Source: Sphingomonas sanguinis (lineage in GTDB: Bacteria; Pseudomonadota; Alphaproteobacteria; Sphingomonadales; Sphingomonadaceae). Taken from it: a stretch of DNA of 64,000 bases. The stretch covers positions 1-64,000 of the forward strand of contig NZ_LDTE01000009.1 of the NCBI RefSeq assembly GCF_001476905.1, read 5' to 3'. Position 1 is the first letter of the stretch; every line of letters begins with the position of its first letter. The notes below the pieces were generated by a model, which had not been told where the DNA came from, searched no databases, and worked only from the letters and a program-made list of their open reading frames with translations. Of this stretch, positions 55,942 to 63,928 are shown piece after piece. The translations under genes and the position numbers were made by a program.

Positions 55942-57477
55942 TCAATTGGTGTCGGCGCGCAACCGGTTCAATGGATGCCAGGCGCGGATATTGGTTTGAT
56001 ATTGCCGCAGCCGCCCGCTGACGAGCGACCAGCGCAGCGGCCGGGCCAGCGGGATGAAGGGCGTATCGGCATTGATCGCCGCGTCCGCCGTCGCAATCGC
56101 CGCGCTGCGGGCGGCAAGGGTCGGGGCTAGGCGCGCCTGCTCGATCGCCGCCTGGGCCGCCGGACCACAGGGCGCGCAGGCGGTGGCGAGATACCAGCGC
56201 GCACTGTCGAACGGCGCCACCGCATCGATCAGGCGCAGGTCGGCAGGAGCGTCCTCCGCCACTCGCTCGGGCGTGATGCCGATGGATAGCAGGGTCGCGC
56301 CAATCTGTCCGTAAAGCAGGTTCGCGCCGGGCCCCTGAGGAAGCGCGACCCGCAGTCGCACCGGCTTGCCCCAGGCCGTGACGCGCGCCTGCGCGCCCGC
56401 CCGCCGCTCGTCCAGGGTGAGCAGGGCCCAGCCCGGAATTTGCGGGGGCGCATCCGAATCGAGCGCATCGGGCAGCAGCCGATCGGTGGCGTCCCAATTG
56501 GGCGCGACGGCCGCCAGGATCGAGGCCCGGTCGAAGGCGGCCGACAGCGCCTGGCGATTGGCGGGATCGGCCAGGAAGCCGTCACGCGCAGCGATGCTCA
56601 GCCCGAACAGCCCTGCCGCCGGATCGACGCGGATCGCGGTCGAGCCGACGCCCGCCGCGTCGATCAGTGGCCATGTCGCGAACCGGCCGCCCAGCATCAG
56701 GTCCGACGCGCCGCGCGCAAAGCGCAGGATGGCTCGCGCCGGGCTTTCGGCGATCAAGCGGACATCATCCTCGGGTTTGGGCGTCGCGGCTTCGTCGGGA
56801 TCGACGCGGCGGGGGTCGGGAATGGGACGGAGAAGGGGCGGGGGGCCGGATCGGATTATGCGGAAGGGGCCGGTCCCGCGATGCTTGGCGTTGATGATCG
56901 CCATCTCGGGCTGTGCGAACAGCTTCAGCAGGTCGGGGCGAGGGCGTGACAGACGAACCTCGATCACCTGCGGGGTCATCACGACGATCTCGTCGATCGC
57001 GGTCAGGAAGGGGGCCAGTGGGTTGCCCGAACGCGGCGATACCAGGCGACGCAGGATCGGTACGATCTGTTCGGCGGTGACGGGCGTACCGTCGTTCCAC
57101 TTCGCCTCCCGCAACCGGAAGATATAGCTGCCGCCGCCGTCGATCACGATCCAGCGTTCGGCGAGCCCCGGTTCGATCTGGCCATTGGCATCGAAACGGA
57201 CCAGCCCCTGGGCCAGTGCATCACGCATCACCCGGTGGGGCGTATCCTCGTCACCGGCGGCAGGGCGGAGCATGGGGGACGAATCGTCGACCGGCTCAAC
57301 CGCGCTGACGATCACGGGGCCCTTGTCGGCGTGGCGATCACATCCCGCCGTGGCGAGAAGCGCAATCCCGAGCGCGGTGGTGCGGACGGCGGGACTCGAA
57401 CCCGCACTCCATAGGAAGCCGATTTTAAGTCGATGCCGGGCACTTGCCCTAAAGTGCCCTTTTCGACCTAGATTCAT
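55942..57477 (-). CDS. Peptide ABC transporter substrate-binding lipoprotein, altered N-terminus
   Basis: A protein of about 511 residues of solute-binding family 5 (peptide/nickel/opine binding). Lipobox LLATAGC, cluster MRDALAQGLVRF-type core and a C-terminal WHPLNRLR. The open frame runs across the tRNA-Leu fragment at 57378-57433, which encodes residues KIGFLWSAGSSPAVRT before the lipobox, so the normal N-terminus was probably lost or changed by island integration. No in-frame start lies between the tRNA piece and the lipobox; ATG 57477 is the nearest. The transport partners are not adjacent. Confidence 0.75.
   Translation of the reverse strand: MNLGRKGHFRASARHRLKIGFLWSAGSSPAVRTTALGIALLATAGCDRHADKGPVIVSAVEPVDDSSPMLRPAAGDEDTPHRVMRDALAQGLVRFDANGQIEPGLAERWIVIDGGGSYIFRLREAKWNDGTPVTAEQIVPILRRLVSPRSGNPLAPFLTAIDEIVVMTPQVIEVRLSRPRPDLLKLFAQPEMAIINAKHRGTGPFRIIRSGPPPLLRPIPDPRRVDPDEAATPKPEDDVRLIAESPARAILRFARGASDLMLGGRFATWPLIDAAGVGSTAIRVDPAAGLFGLSIAARDGFLADPANRQALSAAFDRASILAAVAPNWDATDRLLPDALDSDAPPQIPGWALLTLDERRAGAQARVTAWGKPVRLRVALPQGPGANLLYGQIGATLLSIGITPERVAEDAPADLRLIDAVAPFDSARWYLATACAPCGPAAQAAIEQARLAPTLAARSAAIATADAAINADTPFIPLARPLRWSLVSGRLRQYQTNIRAWHPLNRLRADTN
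57378..57433 (-). pseudogene. 3' half of tRNA-Leu(TAA), attachment site
   Basis: Minus strand: anticodon loop CTTAAAA (anticodon TAA), variable arm TTCC-TAT-GGAG, T-arm GCGGG-TTCGAGT-CCCGC, acceptor 3' strand CGTCCGC, discriminator A and CCA. The 5' half is absent, and the sequence beyond the anticodon stem is not tRNA-like. This is the displaced 3' end from an insertion into tRNA-Leu; the intact tRNA should be at the far end of the island. Confidence 0.9.
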
Positions 57478-57986
57478 GCCCTTAGCGCTCCTCCGTTGTG
57501 AATGGGCGTAACCGCGAATACCCGTTTTTACCCCCATTTTCCCGTATCGATTACACGAAATTTACACGGTTTCTGGCTGCGTGAAGCAGAGCCGTGAAGG
57601 GGGGGCGGGCTATCTGCCTGCCGGTCAGAAGAGCAATTCATCGTTTTAACCGTCGCCCCTCAAAGCCATGGATCGATCGGGGCAGAGAGATCGCATATGG
57701 TTTAACTTATGTATCTTTCCATAGTCGATTGTTGGTTGCGATTAAATCGGCAAGCCGTCAAACTGCGACGTTAAAGATACGGGGAAAAGCGCGGCATTAT
57801 ACCCGGAAACATCTCGGTGAAGGGTGTGGTCAGCACTAGCTAAAAAGAGGATGTGGGTCAGGTTCATTCTCGAAACTGTTAAATATGATGAGACAAAATA
57901 ATAAAGTTATAAATCTTTTTAAATCATATTATTATTAAGAAATAACAAGTCGGATCTAACCTACGGGATAAGGCAAGGTATTATTT
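57438..57986. other. Island-end region without gene
   Basis: This 549-base stretch has no supported gene beyond the extended N-terminus of the lipoprotein frame. It contains a hairpin GGGCACTT-N6-AAGTGCCC (57438-57459), adjacent ACACGAAATTTACACGG repeats near 57550, then increasing AT content to the ATPase gene. An open frame at 57594-57839 lacks any convincing signal. Confidence 0.6.
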
Positions 57987-59801
57987 ATGTATCTTGAAAA
58001 AGCTGTTGTGGAAAATAGTGGTCCGCTAAGGTGGCTAAACATATCCCTAGAATTTAGTAATACTGGAAATCCAAAGCCAGTTATATTGGTGGGAGGAAAC
58101 GGGAGCGGTAAGACGAACTTTTTGTCAATGATCGTTGACGCCTTGTTTGAGGCGGCTGCTGTTCACTATGATAATGTTCTGCCTACGAAGGGTAGTGGGC
58201 GCGCTTGGTTCCGAGTGGTTGGCGGGCGTACAATTACGACCGGAGCAGCGGGATCATTCAGTCTCCTGAAATTCAATGATGATGGTGCGCATAGAATATA
58301 TAGAGAAAAAGCCGGAAATTTAGACCCGACTAAATTACATGATAAGGTTCCTGTCGATTTCCTTCCAAATTTAAATTGGAATGTAGAAGGATCGCTTAAA
58401 GATTTCCCTATTGATGAAAAGCGTTCAGAAGCGATATTTGAAAAGGGGGTCTACGCCTATTTTCCGTCAAGTCGATCGGAGTCTCCCTACTGGCTTAATA
58501 AGGAAGCAATTTCCACGTTGGAATTTGAAGTCGATCCTGCTTTTTCTAGAAGACTAACTAAGCCTATATATATTGAGAGAGCATTGGCATCTTTCAAGCA
58601 ATGGCTTCTATCCGTGCTGGCTGATTGCCGTACGGAAATTTGGCCAAATCATACCGAAAATGGTGTGGAATGGAATTTTAGAGGCGATCCGCAAATTGCC
58701 ATGAATTCGTCGCATGTTTTGTCTCATTGTAACAAAATACTACAAGAAATATTTGGTGATAATACTATTAGATTCGTCTGGATGGGTAGAAAGTCACCAG
58801 ACAAAATCGGGGTTGCGAGGGGAAATGAATTAGCATTTCCTAACATTGATGCCCTTTCGACCGGACAGGCTATCCTGCTAGGAATGTTTGGCACATTGTT
58901 GAGATATGGCGACCTGTCTCAGTCGGGTTCGGGAGTGGATCTTGAAGAGATAACCGGAATATGCGTCATTGATGAGGTGGATGCGCATATTCACATTGAT
59001 CTGCAACATAGTGTATTGCCAAAAATTATGAAACTGTTTCCAAAAATTCAGTTTATCGTAAGTAGTCACTCGCCAGTATTTGTCTTGGGCATGGAAAAAT
59101 CTTTTATGGCGGAAGGCATTCAAGTGATTGATATGCCAAATGGTGTGCCGGTTGGAGCCGAGGCATATATCGAATTTGAAAAGGCTCTAAATGCTTTGTC
59201 TGCGTCCCAAGCATTCACAAAGCGAGTGGTGGAAGAAGCTTCCGCGCATGCGATGCCAGTTGTATATGTCGAAGGGGAGACGGATGCCCCATATATAATT
59301 TCCGCTGCTCTTGCGCTTGGTAAAAGCGATCTACTTAAAGCCTGTTCAATTGAGTGGATAGGAGCGAGGGACTCGAATGGTCAGGGCTTTCACACAGGTG
59401 CTGATGCATTAAGGAATACTCAATCGGTTTTAAAGGCAAACCCAGATTTGTCTAATAGAAAAATCCTACTTTTAAATGATAATGATTCAAAGACTATTGA
59501 CCATACTTCTGATAAATTATGGGTTAGAAAAATTAATATTAGCGATGCTAACAAAAAGGTCAGGGCTGGTATAGAAAATTTGTTACCGGAGGGTGTTATA
59601 ACTGATGAGTTTTATCAGTTAAAGTCAGTCACAAAGCCAAACGGTGACGTAGTTACATCAAAATCTCTGCGTAAATCGGCCTTATGCGAGAAGATATGTG
59701 CAGAGCCCATTTATGAAAACTTTATAAATTTTGGAGAGGTGTTAAGTATAATAGAGGAATTCATTGGCAAATCTGATTTTGAGAATCTTATTTCAAAATG
59801 A
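57987..59801 (+). CDS. OLD-like AAA ATPase with TOPRIM domain
   Basis: A 604-residue single-gene nuclease candidate. ABC-type ATPase: Walker A GGNGSGKT (36-43), signature LSTGQAILLG (~290), Walker B GICVIDEVDAHIH (~326-338), H-loop SSHSPVFV (~358). TOPRIM: VVYVEGETDAPY (~425) with its Glu and LLLNDNDSK (~494) with the DxD. This order is that of OLD-family nucleases, such as phage P2 Old and GajA. No UvrD-like gajB follows, so not a complete Gabija. AT-rich code, unlike the core. Anti-phage defence is the leading inference. Confidence 0.85.
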   Translation: MYLEKAVVENSGPLRWLNISLEFSNTGNPKPVILVGGNGSGKTNFLSMIVDALFEAAAVHYDNVLPTKGSGRAWFRVVGGRTITTGAAGSFSLLKFNDDGAHRIYREKAGNLDPTKLHDKVPVDFLPNLNWNVEGSLKDFPIDEKRSEAIFEKGVYAYFPSSRSESPYWLNKEAISTLEFEVDPAFSRRLTKPIYIERALASFKQWLLSVLADCRTEIWPNHTENGVEWNFRGDPQIAMNSSHVLSHCNKILQEIFGDNTIRFVWMGRKSPDKIGVARGNELAFPNIDALSTGQAILLGMFGTLLRYGDLSQSGSGVDLEEITGICVIDEVDAHIHIDLQHSVLPKIMKLFPKIQFIVSSHSPVFVLGMEKSFMAEGIQVIDMPNGVPVGAEAYIEFEKALNALSASQAFTKRVVEEASAHAMPVVYVEGETDAPYIISAALALGKSDLLKACSIEWIGARDSNGQGFHTGADALRNTQSVLKANPDLSNRKILLLNDNDSKTIDHTSDKLWVRKINISDANKKVRAGIENLLPEGVITDEFYQLKSVTKPNGDVVTSKSLRKSALCEKICAEPIYENFINFGEVLSIIEEFIGKSDFENLISK

Positions 59802-59903
59802 CTAGCGGGGCTTCCGAATAGCGACGCGTGGTGGACGAAGTGATAATCGTAGGGATCTAAAGTTCTAGCTTATGACCAAAGCGCCAAGCGGGGTTATCTA
59901 TAG

Positions 59904-59965
59904 GCTCAAAAGATAGGTTTGACTCATTGATCTAACCGGCTCAATAAGTCTCATATCTTTTGAGC
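59904..59965. repeat. 12-bp inverted repeat before serine recombinase
   Basis: GCTCAAAAGATA (59904-59915) and TATCTTTTGAGC (59954-59965) are exact inverted copies, 38 bases apart, ending 13 bases before the recombinase ATG. Placement fits a res-like or autoregulatory binding site. The gap to the ATPase (59802-59903) otherwise shows nothing. Confidence 0.7.
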
Positions 59966-59978
59966 GAGTCGAGAGCAT

Positions 59979-60554
59979 ATGAGCCGCATTGCGTATTACC
60001 GTGTGTCGACCAGCGACCAGTCTGTTGAGGCGCAGCGACAGGCTCTTGGTGGTGGTTTCGATAAAGAGTTCGTGGATGAAGGTGTATCGGGGGCGATCCT
60101 CGCGGCCGATCGCCCCGGCTTTGGCGCTTTGCTTTCCTATGTCCGTGAAGGCGATGCGATCAGCGTCTATGCAATTGATCGCCTAGGCCGCGACGCCCTT
60201 GATGTTCAGACCGTCATTCGCAAGCTGCTTGAAAAGGGCGTCACCGTAGACGTCCGGGGGCTTGGTCCGATAGGTCGCGGGGTAGGGGAGCTAGTCGTGG
60301 CGGTGCTAGCCCAAATGGCAGATATGGAGCGGCAGCGCATAAAAGAACGGTGTGATGCCGGTCGAGCCGCTGCCAAGGCATCGTTGGCTCTGACCGGCAA
60401 GACGCATCGGGGTAAGGCTAGCCTTGGTCGCCCTATGGCTCATGACCGTGACGCGGTTCTGGAATGGCGGCGTGATAACGGGGCCAGCATCGCCAAGACG
60501 GCAACGCATTTCGGCATATCGACCGCTACGGTTAAGCGGTATTGCGCGGCTTAG
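59979..60554 (+). CDS. Serine recombinase (resolvase/invertase)
   Basis: A 191-residue small serine recombinase. Catalytic Ser in YYRVSTSDQS (~10), Arg residues in YAIDRLGRDALD (~67), and an HTH at the C-terminus (SIAKTATHFGISTATVKRYC). It is of resolvase/invertase size. It may resolve cointegrates or invert DNA; it is not of the large integrase type. Confidence 0.92.
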   Translation: MSRIAYYRVSTSDQSVEAQRQALGGGFDKEFVDEGVSGAILAADRPGFGALLSYVREGDAISVYAIDRLGRDALDVQTVIRKLLEKGVTVDVRGLGPIGRGVGELVVAVLAQMADMERQRIKERCDAGRAAAKASLALTGKTHRGKASLGRPMAHDRDAVLEWRRDNGASIAKTATHFGISTATVKRYCAA

Positions 60555-60557
60555 GCT

Positions 60558-60683
60558 CTAACGGCTGTTCGCTATCCGCCTTCTAGCCCAACCGAAAAGC
60601 CTACTTCCTTCGTAGACGATCAACGCCACCATCGTTCCATAATACATGGTGTTCGTTATGGCGGCGGTGATCGTCCAGAGCAT
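60558..60683 (-). CDS. Very small membrane protein (41 aa)
   Basis: Start ATG at 60683, only two bases after the stop of the preceding minus-strand gene. Sequence: a membrane helix (MLWTITAAITNTMYYGTMVA) then LIVYEGSRLFG and a basic tail with ARRRIANSR. Coupled spacing and a natural helix-plus-basic layout support it; no family. Confidence 0.5.
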   Translation of the reverse strand: MLWTITAAITNTMYYGTMVALIVYEGSRLFGWARRRIANSR

Positions 60684-60685
60684 CG

Positions 60686-60877
60686 TTATGCGGCCTTAGC
60701 GCCGGGTGTTCCGCACTTGGCGAACTTACCCTTGGCGTCTTTGCAGCGCGTGGCTTTCACGGGTGCCTTATCCGGGCATTTGATAAATTTGCCCTTGGCA
60801 TCCCGACAGGGGGCAGCAAGTGCGGGCGTTGCCACCATCGTGAAGGCGACAGCAGCAAACATCAGGTTGCGGACCAT
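60686..60877 (-). CDS. Small secreted protein with CxDAKGKF repeats
   Basis: A 63-residue exported protein: signal peptide 1-21 (ending ALA-AP) and two copies of a 10-residue motif, CRDAKGKFIKC and CKDAKGKFAKC. The paired Cys suggest disulfides or metal binding. Family role unknown. Confidence 0.75.
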   Translation of the reverse strand: MVRNLMFAAVAFTMVATPALAAPCRDAKGKFIKCPDKAPVKATRCKDAKGKFAKCGTPGAKAA

Positions 60878-60997
60878 GGCATTCTCCTAGCCGGTTGAGT
60901 CGGCTTGGGGAGGCTACTCCAATCGCCAACCGGATCAACATGCCTTGCCAAATGTTCACGCTTTGTTCTAACTTGATGGGGGCAACGGAGTTCGGTC

Positions 60998-61201
60998 ATG
61001 CAGCACGATATGCAGCTAAGGGCGGCAGCAGAGGCAATCTACAACGAAGTCTACCCTTCGGACGAATGGAGTCCGCTGCCATTCGAGGATGCCGAGCGGT
61101 ATGGCACGATCCACTATCGACAGGCGGTAGGGGCGGCACAGCGGGCAAGGGCCGTACTGTCCGGCGCTGGTGTGCAATTGCAGCTAACCGCCGTCCTGTA
61201 A
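60998..61201 (+). CDS. Small unknown acidic-aromatic protein
   Basis: A 67-residue soluble protein; LRAAAEAIYNEVYPSDEW and TIHYRQAVGAAQRARAVL look like two helices. No family. Seven bases before the next gene. Confidence 0.55.
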   Translation: MQHDMQLRAAAEAIYNEVYPSDEWSPLPFEDAERYGTIHYRQAVGAAQRARAVLSGAGVQLQLTAVL

Positions 61202-61207
61202 GCTGGT

Positions 61208-61606
61208 GTGCTGAACGACGACGAATACGACCACCTAAACCGGAAACTTCGGAACCTAGAGCATTGCGCCCTTCATCGGCGAACGATTGAGGTTGCCTGT
61301 TTGCGGTGCAGCCGGGTTAAACGGTTCGATGCCGTTGCCTTGTGGTGGCTCTTTGAGAAGCGACATTGGGACGATAGCCTAACCGATGCCGCCAAGCGCT
61401 TTCGATGCTCTAGCTGTTCTAAAACGACAAATAGAGGGGCAATACGCTGGCGGACAACCCGCGATTGTCCAGATGATGACCAGCCGCCTTATCCTGATGA
61501 CATTACGTGGAAGCGGTTGGTGTCGCTGCATGCATCACATTTGAATAAATCTATGAATACTTACAAACATGACTTCAAATTCATTAAAATAATCGTGAAT
61601 TTTTGA
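61208..61606 (+). CDS. Zinc-ribbon-like unknown protein
   Basis: A 132-residue protein from a GTG start, with Cys pairs CLRC (~37) and CSSC (~82) spaced like a zinc ribbon, and an aromatic stretch LWWLFEKRHWDD between. The C-terminal ~35 residues lie in AT-rich DNA and look unlike the rest, perhaps an added or shifted tail. Confidence 0.6.
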   Translation: MLNDDEYDHLNRKLRNLEHCALHRRTIEVACLRCSRVKRFDAVALWWLFEKRHWDDSLTDAAKRFRCSSCSKTTNRGAIRWRTTRDCPDDDQPPYPDDITWKRLVSLHASHLNKSMNTYKHDFKFIKIIVNF

Positions 61607-61688
61607 AAAGTAAATATATAAAGCGTCACCGATATTTAAATACGATGACGCTTTATATATAAGTAGAACATATTATTGTTATGCCTTG

Positions 61689-61961
61689 TCAGAAGCAGCT
61701 ATTTGGGTCCTTTCGGCACCGCTCGTTCCAATTGTAGTCATCTGGGTTTGTTCCTGCGCACCGAAGTTCCGTTTCCTTTTCGACACACTCATCTACTGAA
61801 CTGTAGAATGCGTCAAAATAGTCCCAATTATTGGTGCACTGAATATATGCCCTTTGTTCGCATGTAGGAGTTGCGAGTGTAGGCTGGGAGTAAAATCCCA
61901 ACATCGTCACTATGGACAGCGAAACCACTTTGAATAAGCGGACGTGCTTGGAAATGATCAT
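61689..61961 (-). CDS. Small Cys-rich secreted protein
   Basis: A 90-residue exported protein (start MIISKHVRL at 61961). Signal peptide ~1-30 (ending LATP), then six or more Cys in a ~55-residue mature part (TPTCEQ, IQCTNN, DECVEK, LRCAG, ERCRKD, NSCF). Disulfide-rich; function unknown. Confidence 0.7.
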   Translation of the reverse strand: MIISKHVRLFKVVSLSIVTMLGFYSQPTLATPTCEQRAYIQCTNNWDYFDAFYSSVDECVEKETELRCAGTNPDDYNWNERCRKDPNSCF

Positions 61962-62140
61962 GGATGGATACTCCCTGTGCCCCTCAATAGTGGATAATGC
62001 CTTATGAGCGCCGTCCGTCAAGCTAATTATGACGTGAATGTTAATGCGATAATTTACAAAATATCCCTATATTTCAAATGGTAAATTAGCGGATCAGTCA
62101 TGCTGAAAATCTTTTATGGCATTTTTGATATGTTCCGGGC

Positions 62141-62329
62141 ACTTATGGATTCCTGACCACCGGCTATGATGGCGATCCGGCTGCCCATTTGGTTGGGGCC
62201 ATCCACCCTAAGGCCATGCCCGTCATCCTTCATGATGATGACTATGAGCGCTGGCTAACCGCGCCTGTTGAGGGTGCCTTGGAATTGGCTTCGCCTTATC
62301 CGTCGCAACTTATGAGCATCAACGCCTAA
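62141..62329 (+). pseudogene. Remnant of an SRAP (YedK/HMCES) gene
   Basis: A C-terminal fragment of about 62 residues translates as FLTTGYDGDP, then AIHPKAMPVILHDDDYERWL and a tail ending SQLMSINA. The HPKAMPVIL block is the SRAP signature that carries the catalytic His. The catalytic Cys2 and N-terminal two-thirds are absent; upstream is a stop (62126) and AT-rich DNA. A truncated remnant. Confidence 0.8.
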
Positions 62330-62444
62330 GCCGACAGATCGTGTGCGCGAACATGAGCGGTAGCGGCGGTTACCGGACTATTGCGCTTCCCCAATTGTGT
62401 TGGCAATCAGCCTATGCGCTTCGGCAAATTCCGGGCGTGGGGCG

Positions 62445-62577
62445 TAGGAACCCCTTCATCGCTACGTCCGGTCGAGTTTCTCGGCCGGGTGCCGTCGTGC
62501 TGTCCAAGGACTCGTCCCAAAAGCGACGGGCCTTGTCGTAGCGCAGGGTTCCTAACACCCGGCTCTTAGCCGGGTTG
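62445..62577 (+). ncRNA. Candidate structured RNA
   Basis: In a gene-free gap four nested or adjacent stems are perfect or nearly so: outer TAGGAACCC (62445-62453)/GGGTTCCTA (62546-62554); CGCTACG (62460-62466)/CGTAGCG (62537-62543); hairpin 62468-62488, nine pairs with one G-U and a TTT loop; CCGTCG (62492-62497)/CGACGG (62524-62529) enclosing a GTCC/GGAC stem. A strong eight-pair hairpin 62557-62575 (ACCCGGCT/AGCCGGGT) follows. No known RNA family matched by eye. Could also be a DNA site or MITE. Confidence 0.5.
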
Positions 62578-62612
62578 CCTCTTCCTAGTTTTCAGTGGGG
62601 TAGGAGAGGCAA

Positions 62613-62999
62613 ATGAAGCTGCAATATGCGCTTCCGTTTTTCGCTTTGGTGGCGGGCTGTCAGCAAGCAGCGCCCGAAAACAATTTTCAAATGGAAGTTG
62701 AACAAAAAGTTCGTAGCGAATTGCGCGATCCAGAATCAGCGCAATTTAAGGACCACTATCTTTATCCGGCGAATGACGTTGCCTGTGGGTCTGTGAACTC
62801 CAAAAATGGATTCGGCGGGTACATCGGTTTCCACTACTATGCCTACGCTGATGGTAGGGTCTATTTTGCTGACGGCGATACCGCCGGATTTTCCCGCGTT
62901 TCCGAGGAATGCTCGAAGCTCGAAATTGCTTCGCATCAGGCGGAAAGAGAAGAACGTCGAAAAGCGCGTGAGGCTCGTAAAGCCAATCGTGAATATTGA
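62613..62999 (+). CDS. Small lipoprotein
   Basis: A 128-residue lipoprotein: signal peptide with lipobox LVAGC (Cys ~16). The middle has VRSELRDPESAQFKDHYLYP and VACGSVNSKNGFGGYIGFHYYAYADG, which reads like a conserved domain of exported proteins, followed by a charged helix at the C-terminus. Role unknown. Confidence 0.78.
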   Translation: MKLQYALPFFALVAGCQQAAPENNFQMEVEQKVRSELRDPESAQFKDHYLYPANDVACGSVNSKNGFGGYIGFHYYAYADGRVYFADGDTAGFSRVSEECSKLEIASHQAEREERRKAREARKANREY

Positions 63000-63023
63000 G
63001 CCCTTCGACCTGTGGCACATTCC

Positions 63024-63044
63024 GGGGGCGGGCAATCCGCCCCC
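63024..63044. terminator. Convergent GC hairpin
   Basis: GGGGGCGG (63024-63031) pairs with CCGCCCCC (63037-63044) between the convergent lipoprotein and MucR genes. No T-run. Confidence 0.5.
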
Positions 63045-63052
63045 TAAACCTG

Positions 63053-63592
63053 TTAGCCTTCCGAACCGCTCAAATGGGCCTGTGCGGCAGCCTTAGCGTC
63101 TGCAACCGTCTTACCCTTACGAGCGGGCTTCGCTGCCGTCTTTGGCGCTTCCTGTGCCTTTGGGCTTTGACTGGGTTTGCGCCCCAATCCGATCTTCTTC
63201 GCCATAGCTTGCCGTGCAGCGCTGTAGGACGGCGCAACAAGCGGATAATCGGCTTTAAGGTTGTATCGCGCCCGATATTCTTCTGGCGTTAGGCCGTTAG
63301 TCGAGAGGTGACGACGTAGCGTTTTATACGGCTTCCCGTCGATCATCGAGATAATGTAATCGTTGGACGCGAGTGACTTCCGTACCGATACGGCGGGGGT
63401 ATATTCAACCGGGGCTTCCGCTTCGACCTGTTGTGTCGTTGCACCTAGCAGAGCCGAAACCGTTTCATGCATTTTGCCAAGGAATGCGGGAACCTCACTC
63501 GCTTCGGTGCGGGTATTGGGATTGCCCAACCACGCCACGGTCAAGTCGGTCGCCAATTCAACGGCATTAACGTTTACGGTTTCGTCTGTCAT
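63053..63592 (-). CDS. MucR/Ros-family regulator lacking zinc ligands
   Basis: A 179-residue regulator. Residues ~85-150 are the Ros/MucR domain: DYIISMIDGKPYKTLRRHLSTNGLTPEEYRARYNLKADYPLVAP...KKIGLGRKP. In typical MucR the segment after YI is a Cys of the C2H2 finger; here it is IISM, and no second Cys is present. DNA binding by a zinc-free variant is known in some family members. The start at 63592 (MTDETVNVNA) is taken. C-terminus is Lys/Ala-rich. Confidence 0.85.
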   Translation of the reverse strand: MTDETVNVNAVELATDLTVAWLGNPNTRTEASEVPAFLGKMHETVSALLGATTQQVEAEAPVEYTPAVSVRKSLASNDYIISMIDGKPYKTLRRHLSTNGLTPEEYRARYNLKADYPLVAPSYSAARQAMAKKIGLGRKPSQSPKAQEAPKTAAKPARKGKTVADAKAAAQAHLSGSEG

Positions 63593-63928
63593 GGTAACTC
63601 CGATCGGATGGGATTTGGCGTAGATAATGCCTGAACCCATAACGACCAATTGATTTTGCGGTTCAGCTAATTTGGATCAATCAATGACAGGGAATTAATC
63701 ATGCCAGATTTTGCGTTTTAAGCGTGCGTAGAACGCAATTTACGAATTTGGCTGGCACCCCATTCATAAGAAAAGATCCTGCCCTGTGATGGCTTGCAGG
63801 ACCAATTTCAGCGATCTTTGGCGCACTCTGTTTTGTCATCGGATCGTGATTAGACATATCGCCAGGCATGGTTGAAGCATTCCATTGCCGGCGATACTAA
63901 TACTGTCAAAATAACCGGGGCAGCGAAT
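63593..63928. other. Gene-free region near right edge
   Basis: This 336-base gap holds the leader of the MucR gene on the minus strand and of the truncated gene at 63929 on the plus strand. It is moderately AT-rich. No tRNA, repeat or RNA structure is obvious. Confidence 0.5.

Noticed and set aside
57378-57477. Group I intron interrupting tRNA-Leu(TAA)
   Set aside because: The break is on the 5' side of the anticodon stem, and no intron core or 5' tRNA half is seen within reach; an attachment-site remnant explains it better.
57594-57839. Possible 81-residue protein at island start
   Set aside because: No ribosome-binding site, basic patchy composition, no motif; it lies across probable integrase arm sites.
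57987-60554. Complete Gabija or PARIS system
   Set aside because: The downstream gene is a serine recombinase, not a UvrD-like helicase or AriB; only the ATPase-TOPRIM part is present.
62445-62577. Integron attC site
   Set aside because: The core sites GTTRRRY and RYYYAAC are not properly placed and no integron integrase is near.
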